NCBI GenBank assembly: GCA_900542935.1
Contig: UQPN01000002.1
Span: 1-64,000, forward strand
Direction: 5' to 3'
Length of the DNA: 64,000 nucleotides
DNA from: an uncultured Eubacteriales bacterium
GTDB taxonomy: Bacteria > Bacillota > Clostridia > Christensenellales > Borkfalkiaceae
Below are positions 7,567 to 15,761 of this stretch, piece by piece; the stretch's first letter is position 1; every line of letters begins with the position of its first letter. The translations under genes were made by a program, and so were the position numbers. The notes under the pieces were generated by a model. That model saw only the letters and a program-made list of their open reading frames with translations, had not been told where the DNA came from and made no database searches.

Positions 7567-9609
7567 ATGCAAAACGAAAAGACAGTATACGAGGGCTGGA
7601 ACGGCTTTCAACCCGGAGAATGGCAAAACGAAGTAAACGTAAGAGATTTCATTCAGAAGAATTATACTCCTTACGAGGGCGGCGCGGAATTTCTTGCGCC
7701 CGCGACGGAAAATACAAAGAAACTGTGGAAAATCGTTACCGATCTTTCCGCGAAAGAACGCGAAGCGGGCGGCGTTTTAGACGCCGATACCTCTGTAGTG
7801 TCTTCGCTTACGTCGCACGGGGCTGGGTATCTCGATAAAGATCTGGAACAGATTGTGGGCTTGCAGACGGATAAACCGTTCAAGCGCGCGTTGCAGCCGT
7901 TCGGCGGCATCAGAATGTCCGAAGAGGCGCTGGAAATGTACGGCTATCGTCTGGACCCGAATGTGAAAGAAATTTTCGCAAAGTTCAGAAAGACGCATAA
8001 CGACGGCGTATACGACGCGTACACGCCCGAAATGCGCGCGGCGAGAAAGGCGCACATTTTAACGGGGCTTCCCGATACCTACGGCAGAGGCAGAATCGTG
8101 GGCGATTACCGCCGCGTGGCGCTGTACGGCGTAGATTTTCTTATCGCGAAAAAAGAAGCGGATAAAAAGGCGATGACGGGCGAGATGACGGCGGAACTCG
8201 TGCGCGACCGCGAAGAGGTTTCCGAACAAATCAAAGCGCTGAAAAAGCTGAAAGAAATGGCGAATATTTACGGCTGCGATATTTCTCAGCCCGCAAAAAC
8301 GGCGAAAGAAGCCGTGCAGGCGCTGTATTTCGGATATCTCGCGGCGGTGAAAGACCAGAACGGCGCGGCGATGTCTATCGGCAGAAACAGCACGTTCCTC
8401 GATATTTATATCGAAAGAGATTTGAAAAACGGCGTGATTACCGAAGAGGAAGCGCAGGAATATATCGACCATTTCGTAATGAAACTGCGCATCGTGAAAT
8501 TTATGCGTATCCGCGAATACAACGAGCTGTTTTCCGGCGATCCTACATGGGTAACGGAATCGATCGGCGGTATGGGCGAGGACGGCAGAACGCTGGTTAC
8601 GAAAACGGCGTTCCGTATTCTGCACACGCTTGATAATTTAGGTCCTGCCCCCGAACCCAACTTAACGGTGTTGTGGGCGCGCGCGCTGCCCGAAAAATTC
8701 AAGAAGTTCTGCGCGGATCTTTCCATCCGTACTTCTTCGCTGCAGTACGAAAGCGACGAGCTGATGCGCCCCTTAATGGGCGACGATTATTGCATCGCCT
8801 GTTGCGTGAGCTGCATGCGCGAGGGCAAGGACATGCAGTTTTTCGGCGCGCGCGCAAATCTTGCGAAGTGCCTTTTGTACGCGTTGAACGGCGGCAAAGA
8901 CGAGCTTCTGAAAGATAAGAACGGCAAGCCTTTTCAGGTTTCGCCCGCGTTTCCCGCGGTGGAAGGCGACGGCGCGCTGGATTACGACGACGTGGTGGCT
9001 CGTTCCGAAAAAACGATGGGCTGGCTTGCGGATTTGTACGTAAACACGCTGAATCTGATTCATTACATGCACGACAAATATTCGTACGAGGCGCTTGAAA
9101 TGGCGTTGCACGATACGAAAGTGCGCAGATTTTTCGCTACGGGCATCGCGGGACTTTCCTGCGCGGTGGATTCGCTTTCCGCCATCAAATACGCGAAAGT
9201 GTACCCGATCCGCGACGAGGACGGCCTGATTGTAGATTACCGTATCGAAGGCGACTATCCCAAGTACGGCAACAACGACGACCGCGTGGACGAGATCGCC
9301 GTGTGGCTGTTAAAAACGTTTATGGGCAAAGTGGCAAGCCATCACACGTACCGCGATTCGATTCCCACCACTTCGATTTTAACGATTACTTCCAACGTGG
9401 TGTACGGCAAAAAGACGGGCAACACGCCGGACGGCAGAAGAGCGGGAACGCCGCTTGCGCCGGGCGCGAACCCTATGCACGGCAGAGATCACACGGGCGC
9501 GATCGCTTCGCTTTGCTCGGTGGCGAAATTGCCGTATACGTTTGCGCGCGACGGCATTTCCAACACGTTTTCCGTAACGCCTTCCTCGCTGGGCAGCGAC
9601 GAAGAGTAA
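7567..9609 (+). CDS. pflB: Pyruvate formate-lyase body, lacking the glycyl-radical domain
   Basis: Pyruvate formate-lyase splits pyruvate with CoA into acetyl-CoA and formate. This 680-residue protein matches PflB from the start (EGWNGFQPGEWQNEVNVRDFIQKNYTPYEG) to GNTPDGRRAGTPLAPGANPMHGRD and SNTFSVTPSSLG. The adjacent catalytic cysteines C412-C413 are in DYCIACCVSCM. The family normally continues about 75 residues to the radical glycine, but here it stops after SSLGSDEE. The missing part is encoded by the next gene in another frame with its own ribosome site. A single indel cannot rejoin them, because the downstream frame has a TAA at 9624. The body should be inactive without its small subunit. 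Confidence 0.93.
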   Translation: MQNEKTVYEGWNGFQPGEWQNEVNVRDFIQKNYTPYEGGAEFLAPATENTKKLWKIVTDLSAKEREAGGVLDADTSVVSSLTSHGAGYLDKDLEQIVGLQTDKPFKRALQPFGGIRMSEEALEMYGYRLDPNVKEIFAKFRKTHNDGVYDAYTPEMRAARKAHILTGLPDTYGRGRIVGDYRRVALYGVDFLIAKKEADKKAMTGEMTAELVRDREEVSEQIKALKKLKEMANIYGCDISQPAKTAKEAVQALYFGYLAAVKDQNGAAMSIGRNSTFLDIYIERDLKNGVITEEEAQEYIDHFVMKLRIVKFMRIREYNELFSGDPTWVTESIGGMGEDGRTLVTKTAFRILHTLDNLGPAPEPNLTVLWARALPEKFKKFCADLSIRTSSLQYESDELMRPLMGDDYCIACCVSCMREGKDMQFFGARANLAKCLLYALNGGKDELLKDKNGKPFQVSPAFPAVEGDGALDYDDVVARSEKTMGWLADLYVNTLNLIHYMHDKYSYEALEMALHDTKVRRFFATGIAGLSCAVDSLSAIKYAKVYPIRDEDGLIVDYRIEGDYPKYGNNDDRVDEIAVWLLKTFMGKVASHHTYRDSIPTTSILTITSNVVYGKKTGNTPDGRRAGTPLAPGANPMHGRDHTGAIASLCSVAKLPYTFARDGISNTFSVTPSSLGSDEE

Positions 9610-9647
9610 ACGGACGAAAAAAATAACAACGAACGGAGATAAAAACA

Positions 9648-9881
9648 ATGAGTGAGAGAGTAGATAATCTTGTAAACATGCTGGACGCGTACGTAGCGGA
9701 CGGCGGACATCATCTGAACGTGAACGTTTTCAACCGCGAAACGCTGCTTGACGCGCAGAAGCATCCCGAAAAATATCCGCAGCTTACCATCCGGGTATCG
9801 GGGTATGCCGTTAATTTCAACAAACTTACGAAAGAGCAGCAGGACGAAGTGATTTCGCGCACGATTCACGAGCACATGTAA
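9648..9881 (+). CDS. Separate glycyl-radical subunit of pyruvate formate-lyase
   Basis: This 77-residue protein is the C-terminal radical domain of PflB as a free polypeptide. It reads GGHHLNVNVFNRETLLDA, then HPEKYPQLTIRVSGYAVNF with the radical Gly at residue 52, then LTKEQQDEVISRT. It resembles the autonomous glycyl radical cofactor (YfiD/GrcA), which in E. coli repairs oxygen-cut PFL. Here it is not a spare part: the PflB upstream lacks this domain and ends exactly where this one begins. ATG at 9648 follows ACGGAG by 9 bases; the gap to the pflB stop is 38 bases. A GrcA origin by duplication cannot be excluded, but the perfect complementarity favours a split enzyme. Confidence 0.9.
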   Translation: MSERVDNLVNMLDAYVADGGHHLNVNVFNRETLLDAQKHPEKYPQLTIRVSGYAVNFNKLTKEQQDEVISRTIHEHM

Positions 9882-9904
9882 TTGTGCGGATTGCGTTATA
9901 AGTT

Positions 9905-11065
9905 ATGGCAACAAAGAAAAGAAAGAAAAACAATAAGCGGAAAGCGGCGGTAAAATTGCCGCTTTTCGTGGTAATTCTGCTGATTATCGCCGCGCTTGTG
10001 CTGGCGTTTCTCTGGTGGAAAGGCTATCTGGATATATGGCTGAAACCGGGAGATTCCGCGGGCGGCGGAACGGGCGATACCCCCGGCGGCGAAACGATTG
10101 TTACCGACGATCTGCAGATACATTTTTTGGAACTCGGCAATAAATATACGGGCGATTGCACGTTGATTAAAGTGGGCGATACCGAAATTCTGGTGGACGC
10201 CGGTTCGCGGCAGTCCTCAGCGAAAACGATTACGGAGTATGTCAGCCGGTACTGCACGGACGGCGTGCTGGAATACGTGATTGCCACGCATGCCGATCAG
10301 GACCATATCGCGGGCTTTGTGGGTACGTCTGCCGTCAAGGGGATATTCGAAGCGTTCGAATGCAGAACGATTATCGATTTCGCGCGCACTTCGAAAGATA
10401 CGCAGCTCTACAAAAAATACGTGGAAAAGCGCGACGCGGCGGTGGCGGCAAGCGAACAGACGGTGCATTATACCGCGCTCGATTGCTGGAACAACGCGAA
10501 CGGCGCGCAGAGATCGTACGAACTCGCGCCGGATATTACTCTGAATTTTCTGTATCAGAAATTCTATGAGGAAGAAGCGAAAGACGAAAACAATTATTCC
10601 GTATGCTTTCTTTTGAAACAAGGAAACAATAACTATCTGTTTACGGGAGATCTCGAAAAAGAGGGCGAAAAATCGCTTGTGGAAAAGAACGACTTGCCGC
10701 AATGCAAGCTGTTCAAAGCGGGACATCACGGTTCGAAAACTTCTTCGAACGACGAGTTGCTTGCGAAAATCCGCCCGGAAATCGTGTGCGTTTGCTGTTG
10801 CTGCGGAAGTACGGAATATACGAATGATATCGCCAACGTGTTTCCTACGCAGGATTTCTGCGACAGAGTGATTAAATATACCGATAAAATTTACGTAACC
10901 ACGATGTATTCCGAAACAGCCGAGGGAAATTTCGAATCGCTGAACGGAAATATTATCGTTTCTTCAAACGGCGGCGAAGTGAAAGTTACCTGTTCCGGCA
11001 GCAGCGAGCCGTTCACGAAGAGCGAATGGTACCTTAAATATCGCGCAGGGAACAAGGCAGCGTAA
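9905..11065 (+). CDS. Membrane-anchored metallo-beta-lactamase-fold protein (ComEC C-terminal-like)
   Basis: A very basic N-terminus (KKRKKNNKRK) is followed by one membrane helix (about 17-42) and a Gly/Thr/Pro linker. An extracellular metallo-hydrolase domain of the ComEC/Rec2 type follows: IHFLELGNKYTGDCTLI, ILVDAG, THADQDHIAG (about residue 126, metal ligands), FTGDLEKEGE, and FKAGHHGSKTSSN (about 279). Free-standing proteins of this kind are common in Firmicutes; the substrate is not established, but DNA or phosphodiester cleavage is suspected. An unusual run VCVCCCCG (about 294-300) sits in the following strand. The ATG is 23 bases after the PFL small subunit, with no clear SD, so it may be read through from that operon. 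The terminator at 11139 ends it. Confidence 0.8.
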   Translation: MATKKRKKNNKRKAAVKLPLFVVILLIIAALVLAFLWWKGYLDIWLKPGDSAGGGTGDTPGGETIVTDDLQIHFLELGNKYTGDCTLIKVGDTEILVDAGSRQSSAKTITEYVSRYCTDGVLEYVIATHADQDHIAGFVGTSAVKGIFEAFECRTIIDFARTSKDTQLYKKYVEKRDAAVAASEQTVHYTALDCWNNANGAQRSYELAPDITLNFLYQKFYEEEAKDENNYSVCFLLKQGNNNYLFTGDLEKEGEKSLVEKNDLPQCKLFKAGHHGSKTSSNDELLAKIRPEIVCVCCCCGSTEYTNDIANVFPTQDFCDRVIKYTDKIYVTTMYSETAEGNFESLNGNIIVSSNGGEVKVTCSGSSEPFTKSEWYLKYRAGNKAA

Positions 11066-11138
11066 AAAGCGGCGGGAGGTTTCGCCCGATGGTAGAGATT
11101 TCCTGTTTGCCGATAAAAATTGAATTTGTTCCGTTAAT

Positions 11139-11177
11139 CCGCCTTTTGTTTCCGTAACAAAAGGCGGTTAGTTTTGT
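11139..11177 (+). terminator. Terminator after the pfl operon
   Basis: CCGCCTTTTG (11139-11148) pairs perfectly with CAAAAGGCGG (11158-11167), followed by TTAGTTTTGT. Confidence 0.8.
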
Positions 11178-11333
11178 ACTGCCTTTTCGGGAAGCGGCGC
11201 GAAAAAAATGCCGTTTCCGTCGTCTGCGGCTTGCAGGCTTGCGCTTTCCGCCGTATCTTCGATGTCGGCGCCGGTTTCCGTCGCGCCCGTAACGGCAGGG
11301 AAAATTATTTTTTGCTTTACGGAAAAAAGGCAA

Positions 11334-11356
11334 GAAAAAAGCCCTCGTGCGAGGGC
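11334..11356 (-). terminator. Terminator after ung
   Basis: GCCCTC-GTGC-GAGGGC at 11341-11356 with an A-run at 11334-11340 on the plus strand, i.e. a T-run downstream of ung on the minus strand. Confidence 0.8.
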
Positions 11357-11388
11357 TTGTAAAAATCAGATTTATCCGCAAAAAAGCA

Positions 11389-12057
11389 TCAGTCGTTTAA
11401 ATTCCAGTCGATCGGCGCGATGCCGTGCGCGGTTAAATACGCGTTGGTTTTCGAAAAGTGGCGGCAGCCGAAAAATCCGTTGTACGCGGAAAGCGGCGAG
11501 GGATGCGCGCACTCTAAAATCAGGTGCTTATCCGCGTTGATCAGCGGCTTTTTGCTGCGCGCGTTCCCGCCCCAGAGGATAAATACCGCGTGTTCTTTTT
11601 TTTCGGAAACGATGCGTATCACGTTATCGGTAAACCACGACCAGCCGCATTTCGAGTGGGAATTCGCCATATGCGCGCGCACGGTGAGCGAAGTGTTTAA
11701 AAGCAGAACGCCTTCGTTCGCCCATTTGGTGAGGTTGCCGCTTTTCGGCGGCTCGTAGCCGAGGTCGCTTTTTAATTCTTTGAAAATGTTCACCAGCGAG
11801 GGCGGCGGTTCAACGCCGTCTTTTACCGAAAAGCAAAGCCCGTGCGCCTGTCCTTCGTTATGGTAGGGGTCCTGCCCCAAAAGCACGGCTTTCACGTTTT
11901 TGAACGGCGTGAAACGAAAGCAGTTGTACAAATCGTACATATCCGGGTAAACGGTATGCTTCGAATATTCTTCGATTAAAAATTTTCTGATTTTTTTGTA
12001 TTCGTCCGCCTGAAACAGCGGAGATAAAATTTCGTTCCAGTCGCCTAAATCAATCAT
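11389..12057 (-). CDS. ung: Uracil-DNA glycosylase
   Basis: Family 1 uracil-DNA glycosylase, 222 residues, which removes uracil from DNA at the start of base excision repair. The catalytic water-activating motif is GQDPYH (about residue 60-65), and the DNA-intercalating loop is HPSPLSAYNGFFG (about 185). LLLNTSLTVRAHMANSH and VFILWGGNA complete the set. Length is normal. It is last in an operon with mtnN (27 bases upstream) and a phosphopantetheinyl transferase. The start ATG follows GGAAAAGGA. Clear family call. Confidence 0.96.
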   Translation of the reverse strand: MIDLGDWNEILSPLFQADEYKKIRKFLIEEYSKHTVYPDMYDLYNCFRFTPFKNVKAVLLGQDPYHNEGQAHGLCFSVKDGVEPPPSLVNIFKELKSDLGYEPPKSGNLTKWANEGVLLLNTSLTVRAHMANSHSKCGWSWFTDNVIRIVSEKKEHAVFILWGGNARSKKPLINADKHLILECAHPSPLSAYNGFFGCRHFSKTNAYLTAHGIAPIDWNLND

Positions 12058-12084
12058 AATTTTTTCCTTTTCCGGTAGCGTTTT

Positions 12085-12756
12085 TTATTTCAGCGCCGCA
12101 AAAATTTCGGGAAGCGCCTTTTCAAGGTTGAAAAGCGCCGCCGCGCGGTTTTGCATGTACTGCTGCGTGGTGCTGCCGCTGCCCGCGACGTCGGAAATCG
12201 CTTTGAAAGAATATACGGGAACGCCTGCGCTTTTTGCCGTCTGTACGATTGCGCAACCTTCCATATCCCGTATGTCGGCGTTCAGTTCTTTCGTAAGCAG
12301 CGCGTAATCCGCCGCGGAATCGTTGAATCGGTCCGCCGTGGCAAGCGCGCGTACGGGAAACGCAGCGGAAAGAACGGGCGGAAGAGGGGAAAGCGGGAGA
12401 TAATTTTCGGTGTATTCGTCCAGCGTGCCGATTTTTCCGCCGTTCAGTTGCGTTAAATCGAAATCGAACTGTACGGCTTTGTTAATGGCGTATACTTCGC
12501 AAAGCTTTGCGGATTCGTTCAAGCCGCCCGCAACGCCGAAATTCAAAACCGAGGACGGACGATAGGCGGTAATTCCCGCCGCCGCGCCGACGGCTGCGTT
12601 TACCTTGCCCACGCCGCAGATAACGAGCGCGAATTTTTTGCCGTGAAATTCGCCCTCGTACGTTTTTTTGCCGAGAAGCGTTTTTTCCGCCGTAACGGTT
12701 GCGTTTTTCAGAAGAATTTCCGCTTCGCTTTCCATTGCGATAATTGCCGTAATCAT
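12085..12756 (-). CDS. mtnN: 5'-methylthioadenosine/S-adenosylhomocysteine nucleosidase
   Basis: This 223-residue enzyme of the nucleoside phosphorylase fold most likely cuts adenine from S-adenosylhomocysteine, methylthioadenosine and 5'-deoxyadenosine, the last being the by-product of radical-SAM enzymes such as those in this window. Key features are the N-terminal IIAMESEAE, the ribose-site NFGVAGGL, DMEGCAIVQ with the conserved Glu, and AISD with the catalytic Asp (about 195). The first ATG overlaps the stop of the upstream PPTase gene by four bases (ATGA), so the two are translationally coupled. A futalosine hydrolase is the main alternative. Confidence 0.85.
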   Translation of the reverse strand: MITAIIAMESEAEILLKNATVTAEKTLLGKKTYEGEFHGKKFALVICGVGKVNAAVGAAAGITAYRPSSVLNFGVAGGLNESAKLCEVYAINKAVQFDFDLTQLNGGKIGTLDEYTENYLPLSPLPPVLSAAFPVRALATADRFNDSAADYALLTKELNADIRDMEGCAIVQTAKSAGVPVYSFKAISDVAGSGSTTQQYMQNRAAALFNLEKALPEIFAALK

Positions 12757-13298
12757 TGATGTAAATCTCCCTGCAGATAATGAATTTTTCCGAATTGTTC
12801 GTTATTTTCCGCGCAGATTGCCACGGCGTGCCCCGCGATTTCCGCGGAAAACAGTCGTACGGGCAGTTCTTTGCCGTTTAAAAACACGCGCCGCTTCGTA
12901 TCTTCGCCGCGTTCAAGCGTTATTTTTCCGAATACGGAAAACACGGGCGCGGAAAGGTATTTTGCGACGGCTTCCCGTTCCGTCCAGAGTTTTAAAAATT
13001 CTTCGGGCGAAGCAAGGGCGCGCGCGCGTTCGCTTTCGGGCAGCCGCGAAATAATCGCGGAAAAATCGCCGCGCCGCGAAAGAGATTCCGCGTCGGCGCC
13101 GACTTCTTTTTCCGATACGGCGAGAAAGAAATATTCCCGCGTATGCGAAAGCGAAAAACAAACGGGGGCGTCGCACAAAGGCTTTCCGGAGGCGGAACGC
13201 GAAAAGGTTGCGTTGCCGAATCCGTAACAATCGCCAAGCACGCGCGAAACGAAATCGCGCGAAGTGCCGCCGCGCGGCGCGTAAAAGAGTTCTATCAT
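12753..13298 (-). CDS. 4'-phosphopantetheinyl transferase, Sfp type
   Basis: This protein transfers the phosphopantetheine arm of CoA to carrier proteins. I take the start at 13298 (181 residues), because the family begins at the equivalent of MIELFYAPRGG and the upstream part is not protein-like. Motifs: FSLSHTREYFFLAVS, VGADAES with the metal-binding Asp, and LWTEREAVAKY in place of the usual W(T/S)xKEAxxK. The gene has TTGACT-17-TATAAT immediately upstream and the predicted transcription start is the A of the ATG, so the mRNA appears leaderless and no SD exists. It overlaps mtnN by four bases. At 181 residues it is shorter than Sfp and may act on a fatty-acid ACP. Confidence 0.82.
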   Translation of the reverse strand: MIELFYAPRGGTSRDFVSRVLGDCYGFGNATFSRSASGKPLCDAPVCFSLSHTREYFFLAVSEKEVGADAESLSRRGDFSAIISRLPESERARALASPEEFLKLWTEREAVAKYLSAPVFSVFGKITLERGEDTKRRVFLNGKELPVRLFSAEIAGHAVAICAENNEQFGKIHYLQGDLHQ

Positions 13299-13304
13299 AA
13301 AAAA

Positions 13305-13333
13305 ATTATAACAAAAGAACGGAAAAAAGTCAA
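13305..13333 (-). promoter_or_regulatory. Promoter giving a leaderless PPTase-mtnN-ung mRNA
   Basis: On the minus strand: TTGACT (13328-13333), 17-bp spacer, TATAAT (13305-13310). The base seven positions after the -10 hexamer is 13298, the first base of the ATG. Confidence 0.8.
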
Positions 13334-13405
13334 GCGCGGCGCGCCGCATAAAAGAAAAAGAGACGGAGAAATCGGAAGAAAGAGGCGCGCAAGCCTGTTG
13401 TTTCA

Positions 13406-13434
13406 TTGACATTACAACGAAAATATGTTACAAT
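13406..13434 (+). promoter_or_regulatory. Promoter of the RadC-like gene
   Basis: TTGACA (13406-13411), 17-bp spacer, TACAAT (13429-13434), 38 bases before the ATG. It is divergent from the PPTase promoter. Confidence 0.8.
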
Positions 13435-13471
13435 ACTTTATATAACCTACGCGGAGGAAGAAGAAAGACAG

Positions 13472-14365
13472 ATGACGGAAACGGACGTTCCGGAAAAGAA
13501 AAAGCCGGACACAACGCACGAAGGGCACAGGGGACGGCTGATAGCGAAGTTCGAATCGGGCGGACTGGAAGAACACGAATGGCTGGAAGGGCTGCTGTTC
13601 AACGCGTATCCGAGAAAAAACACAAATCCCGTGGCGCACGCGCTGCTTCGGAAATTCGGCAGTATCGAAAATATTTTTACCAGAACGACGGAACAGTTGC
13701 AGACGGTGGAAGGGGTAGGTCCCGGCGTGGCGGCATATCTTCGCGTGATCGGCGTGTTCTTTAAAAAATTCCGTTCAAGCGGCGCCTGCTATCCGAAATA
13801 TTACGACGTGAAAGAGTTTGTAAAATACGCGAGGCGCGAATATTCCGGGTTGCGGTTCGAAACGTTCGATATGTACTTTCTCGATAAAAAAATGAATATC
13901 GTCTGCAGGGAAGAATACGGCGGCTTCAGCGAAACGAACGTCGCCGTTCCTACGGCGGCGATCGGGGAAAGTCTGGTGATTCAAAAGCCGAAGGGCGTGA
14001 TTCTGGTGCACAATCATCCTAAAGAATCGGCGTTGCCGTCGGACGCGGACAATGCCGCCACGAAAGTGATTCAGATGATTTGCAGTACGTTCGACGTGCT
14101 TTTGTGCGATCATTTCATCGTCAGCGGCAAAGAGGACGTATACAGTTATTACGCGGTGGGAGAAATGAGTTACATCAACGAAAATTACTCGCTGCAATCT
14201 ATTTTTTCTTCGGCGAAAATGTACGAAGAAGCGAAACGGCGGCAGCGGGAGTGCGTGGACAGAAATTTTCGGGGCGAAGCGAACGAAAAAATGCGGTTGC
14301 AGACGGAATCGCTCCGAGACGGCATCGAAAGCGGTTGCGGCACGATTTACGGAAGAAAACGATAA
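13472..14365 (+). CDS. radC: RadC-like JAB/MPN-domain protein
   Basis: This 297-residue protein has a helix-hairpin-helix region (LQTVEGVGPGVAAYLRVIG, about residues 70-90) and a C-terminal JAMM-type metal-binding domain with VHNHPKESALPSDAD (about 180-194; HxH...SxxD). RadC proteins were once linked to DNA repair, but their biochemical role is unproven. ATG at 13472 is chosen because it lies behind the promoter and the purine-rich GGAGGAAGAAG; an upstream in-frame ATG at 13406 overlaps the -35 box. The start EGHRGRLIAKF is typical of the family. The C-terminal tail of about 60 residues is charged and unusually long. It is followed by a two-way terminator shared with ychF. Confidence 0.85.
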   Translation: MTETDVPEKKKPDTTHEGHRGRLIAKFESGGLEEHEWLEGLLFNAYPRKNTNPVAHALLRKFGSIENIFTRTTEQLQTVEGVGPGVAAYLRVIGVFFKKFRSSGACYPKYYDVKEFVKYARREYSGLRFETFDMYFLDKKMNIVCREEYGGFSETNVAVPTAAIGESLVIQKPKGVILVHNHPKESALPSDADNAATKVIQMICSTFDVLLCDHFIVSGKEDVYSYYAVGEMSYINENYSLQSIFSSAKMYEEAKRRQRECVDRNFRGEANEKMRLQTESLRDGIESGCGTIYGRKR

Positions 14366-14398
14366 TATTTTCTGCGGATAACTGCGGAATATAAAAAA

Positions 14399-14437
14399 CC
14401 CGTTCTCCTTTTGCGGAGAGCGGGTAATTTTTTCAAA
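14399..14437. terminator. Bidirectional terminator between radC and ychF
   Basis: CCCGTTCTCC (14399-14408) pairs with GGAGAGCGGG (14415-14424, one G-U pair), with A-run before and T-run after, so it can serve both convergent genes. Confidence 0.85.
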
Positions 14438-14444
14438 ACCGCGA

Positions 14445-15560
14445 TTATTTCGTGCTCTTCGAAACGTTGAAGAAAAATTCTACCACGTCGCCGTCCTGCA
14501 TCACGTATTCTTTGCCTTCGCTGCGCACCTTGCCTTTTTCTTTCGCCGCCACCAGCGAGCCCAAAGATACAAGCGTTTCCCAGTTTACGACGTCGGCGCG
14601 GATAAAGCCGCGTTCGAAATCGGAATGGATTTTTCCCGCCGCCTGCGGCGCCTTCGTGCCTTTGGTAATCGTCCAGGCGCGCGTTTCCTTTTCGCCGGCG
14701 GTAAGATAGGAAATCAGACCGAGCAGGGAATACGATTTTTTAATCAGCCTGTCCAGTCCGCTTTCGCCCAAGCCGAATTCTTCCATAAACAGCGCCTTGT
14801 CCTCCGCTTCCATCTGCGAAAGTTCTTCTTCGGTTTTCGCGCAGATGACAAGCGTTTCGCTGCCTTCGTTTTTCGCAAACTCTTTCACGCGGACGACGTA
14901 GGGCAGAGCGTCTTCGTCTTTGCCCATGTCCGTTTCTTTGATGTTCGCCGCGTAAATTACGGGTTTCGAAGTAAGCAGGAATAAATTTTTATAAAATTCT
15001 TCGTCTTTTTCGTCTACCGTAAAGTTGCGCGCGGGGTTTTCCTTTTCAAGGAACGCGTAAATTTTTTCAAGAAATTCGTATTCTTCCGCGGCTTTTTTGT
15101 CGGCGCCGCCTTTCGCGTTGTTTTTCACTTTGTTCATACGCGTCTGCACCGTTTCCATATCGGAAAGAATGAGTTCCAGATTGATCGTCTGAATATCGCG
15201 TACGGGATCTACGGAATTTTCCACGTGCGTGATGTTCGCGTCTTCGAAGCAGCGCACCACGTGTACGATGGCGTCTACTTCGCGGATGTGCGAAAGAAAT
15301 TTGTTGCCTAATCCTTCGCCGTGCGAAGCGCCTTTTACAAGTCCCGCGATGTCTACGAATTCGATGACGGCGGGGGTTACTTTTTTGCTTTGATACAGGG
15401 CGGCAAGCTTATCCAGCCGCTCGTCGGGCACGGCAACCACGCCTACGTTGGGTTCGATGGTGCAGAAAGGGTAATTCGCACATTCCGCACCCGCGTGCGT
15501 GATGGCGTTGAAAAGAGTGGATTTTCCTACGTTGGGCAAGCCTACGACTCCGAGCTTCAT
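14445..15560 (-). CDS. ychF: Ribosome-binding ATPase YchF (Obg-like)
   Basis: YchF is a universally conserved Obg-family P-loop protein that prefers ATP and binds ribosomes. The 371 residues show G1 GLPNVGKSTLFNAIT at the N-terminus, DIAGLVKGASHGEGLGNKFL (G3), a coiled-coil insertion at about 130-200, and a C-terminal TGS domain (TKAPQAAGKIHSDFERGFIRADV, then DGDVVEFFFNV). The NxxE-type G4 (YAANIKETD) is typical of this ATP-selective branch. Length is normal. ATG follows AAGGAAG. It is divergent from argS, each having its own promoter. Confidence 0.96.
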   Translation of the reverse strand: MKLGVVGLPNVGKSTLFNAITHAGAECANYPFCTIEPNVGVVAVPDERLDKLAALYQSKKVTPAVIEFVDIAGLVKGASHGEGLGNKFLSHIREVDAIVHVVRCFEDANITHVENSVDPVRDIQTINLELILSDMETVQTRMNKVKNNAKGGADKKAAEEYEFLEKIYAFLEKENPARNFTVDEKDEEFYKNLFLLTSKPVIYAANIKETDMGKDEDALPYVVRVKEFAKNEGSETLVICAKTEEELSQMEAEDKALFMEEFGLGESGLDRLIKKSYSLLGLISYLTAGEKETRAWTITKGTKAPQAAGKIHSDFERGFIRADVVNWETLVSLGSLVAAKEKGKVRSEGKEYVMQDGDVVEFFFNVSKSTK

Positions 15561-15628
15561 ATCAAAAATACTTCCTTAAAATAAATAATCGCGTTGCGCG
15601 AGCCGCTTTTCTTTACGGCTGCCACATA

Positions 15629-15657
15629 ATTATAATATAAAATTCGAAAATAAGCAA
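15629..15657 (-). promoter_or_regulatory. Promoter of ychF
   Basis: On the minus strand: TTGCTT (15652-15657), 17-bp spacer, TATAAT (15629-15634). Confidence 0.7.
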
Positions 15658-15664
15658 ATTAAAC

Positions 15665-15693
15665 TTGCATATTTTTCAAAAATATGTTAATAT
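15665..15693 (+). promoter_or_regulatory. Promoter of argS
   Basis: TTGCAT (15665-15670), 17-bp spacer, TAATAT (15688-15693), giving a 5' leader of about 60 bases. Confidence 0.6.
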
Positions 15694-15720
15694 ATCTTTT
15701 GAAAATGCCGAAAAAACGCA

Positions 15721-15753
15721 CGCGGAACTATGTTTCGTTCCGCGCGGGAGGAG
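15721..15753 (+). promoter_or_regulatory. Leader hairpin directly before the argS ribosome site
   Basis: CGCGGAAC (15721-15728) pairs perfectly with GTTCCGCG (15737-15744) across an 8-base loop; the SD GGGAGGAG begins three bases later. There is no T-run and no T-box sequence, so it is not a T-box. It may stabilise the mRNA or tune initiation. Confidence 0.5.
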
Positions 15754-15761
15754 ATTCACGA

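Noticed and set aside
9600..9650. Frameshift error as explanation for the split PFL
   Set aside because: The downstream frame has its own stop at 9624 before its ATG and its own SD, so at least two independent errors would be needed.
15694..15761. T-box riboswitch before argS
   Set aside because: The leader is only about 70 bases, without the T-box sequence, specifier stem or terminator; it has just one simple hairpin.
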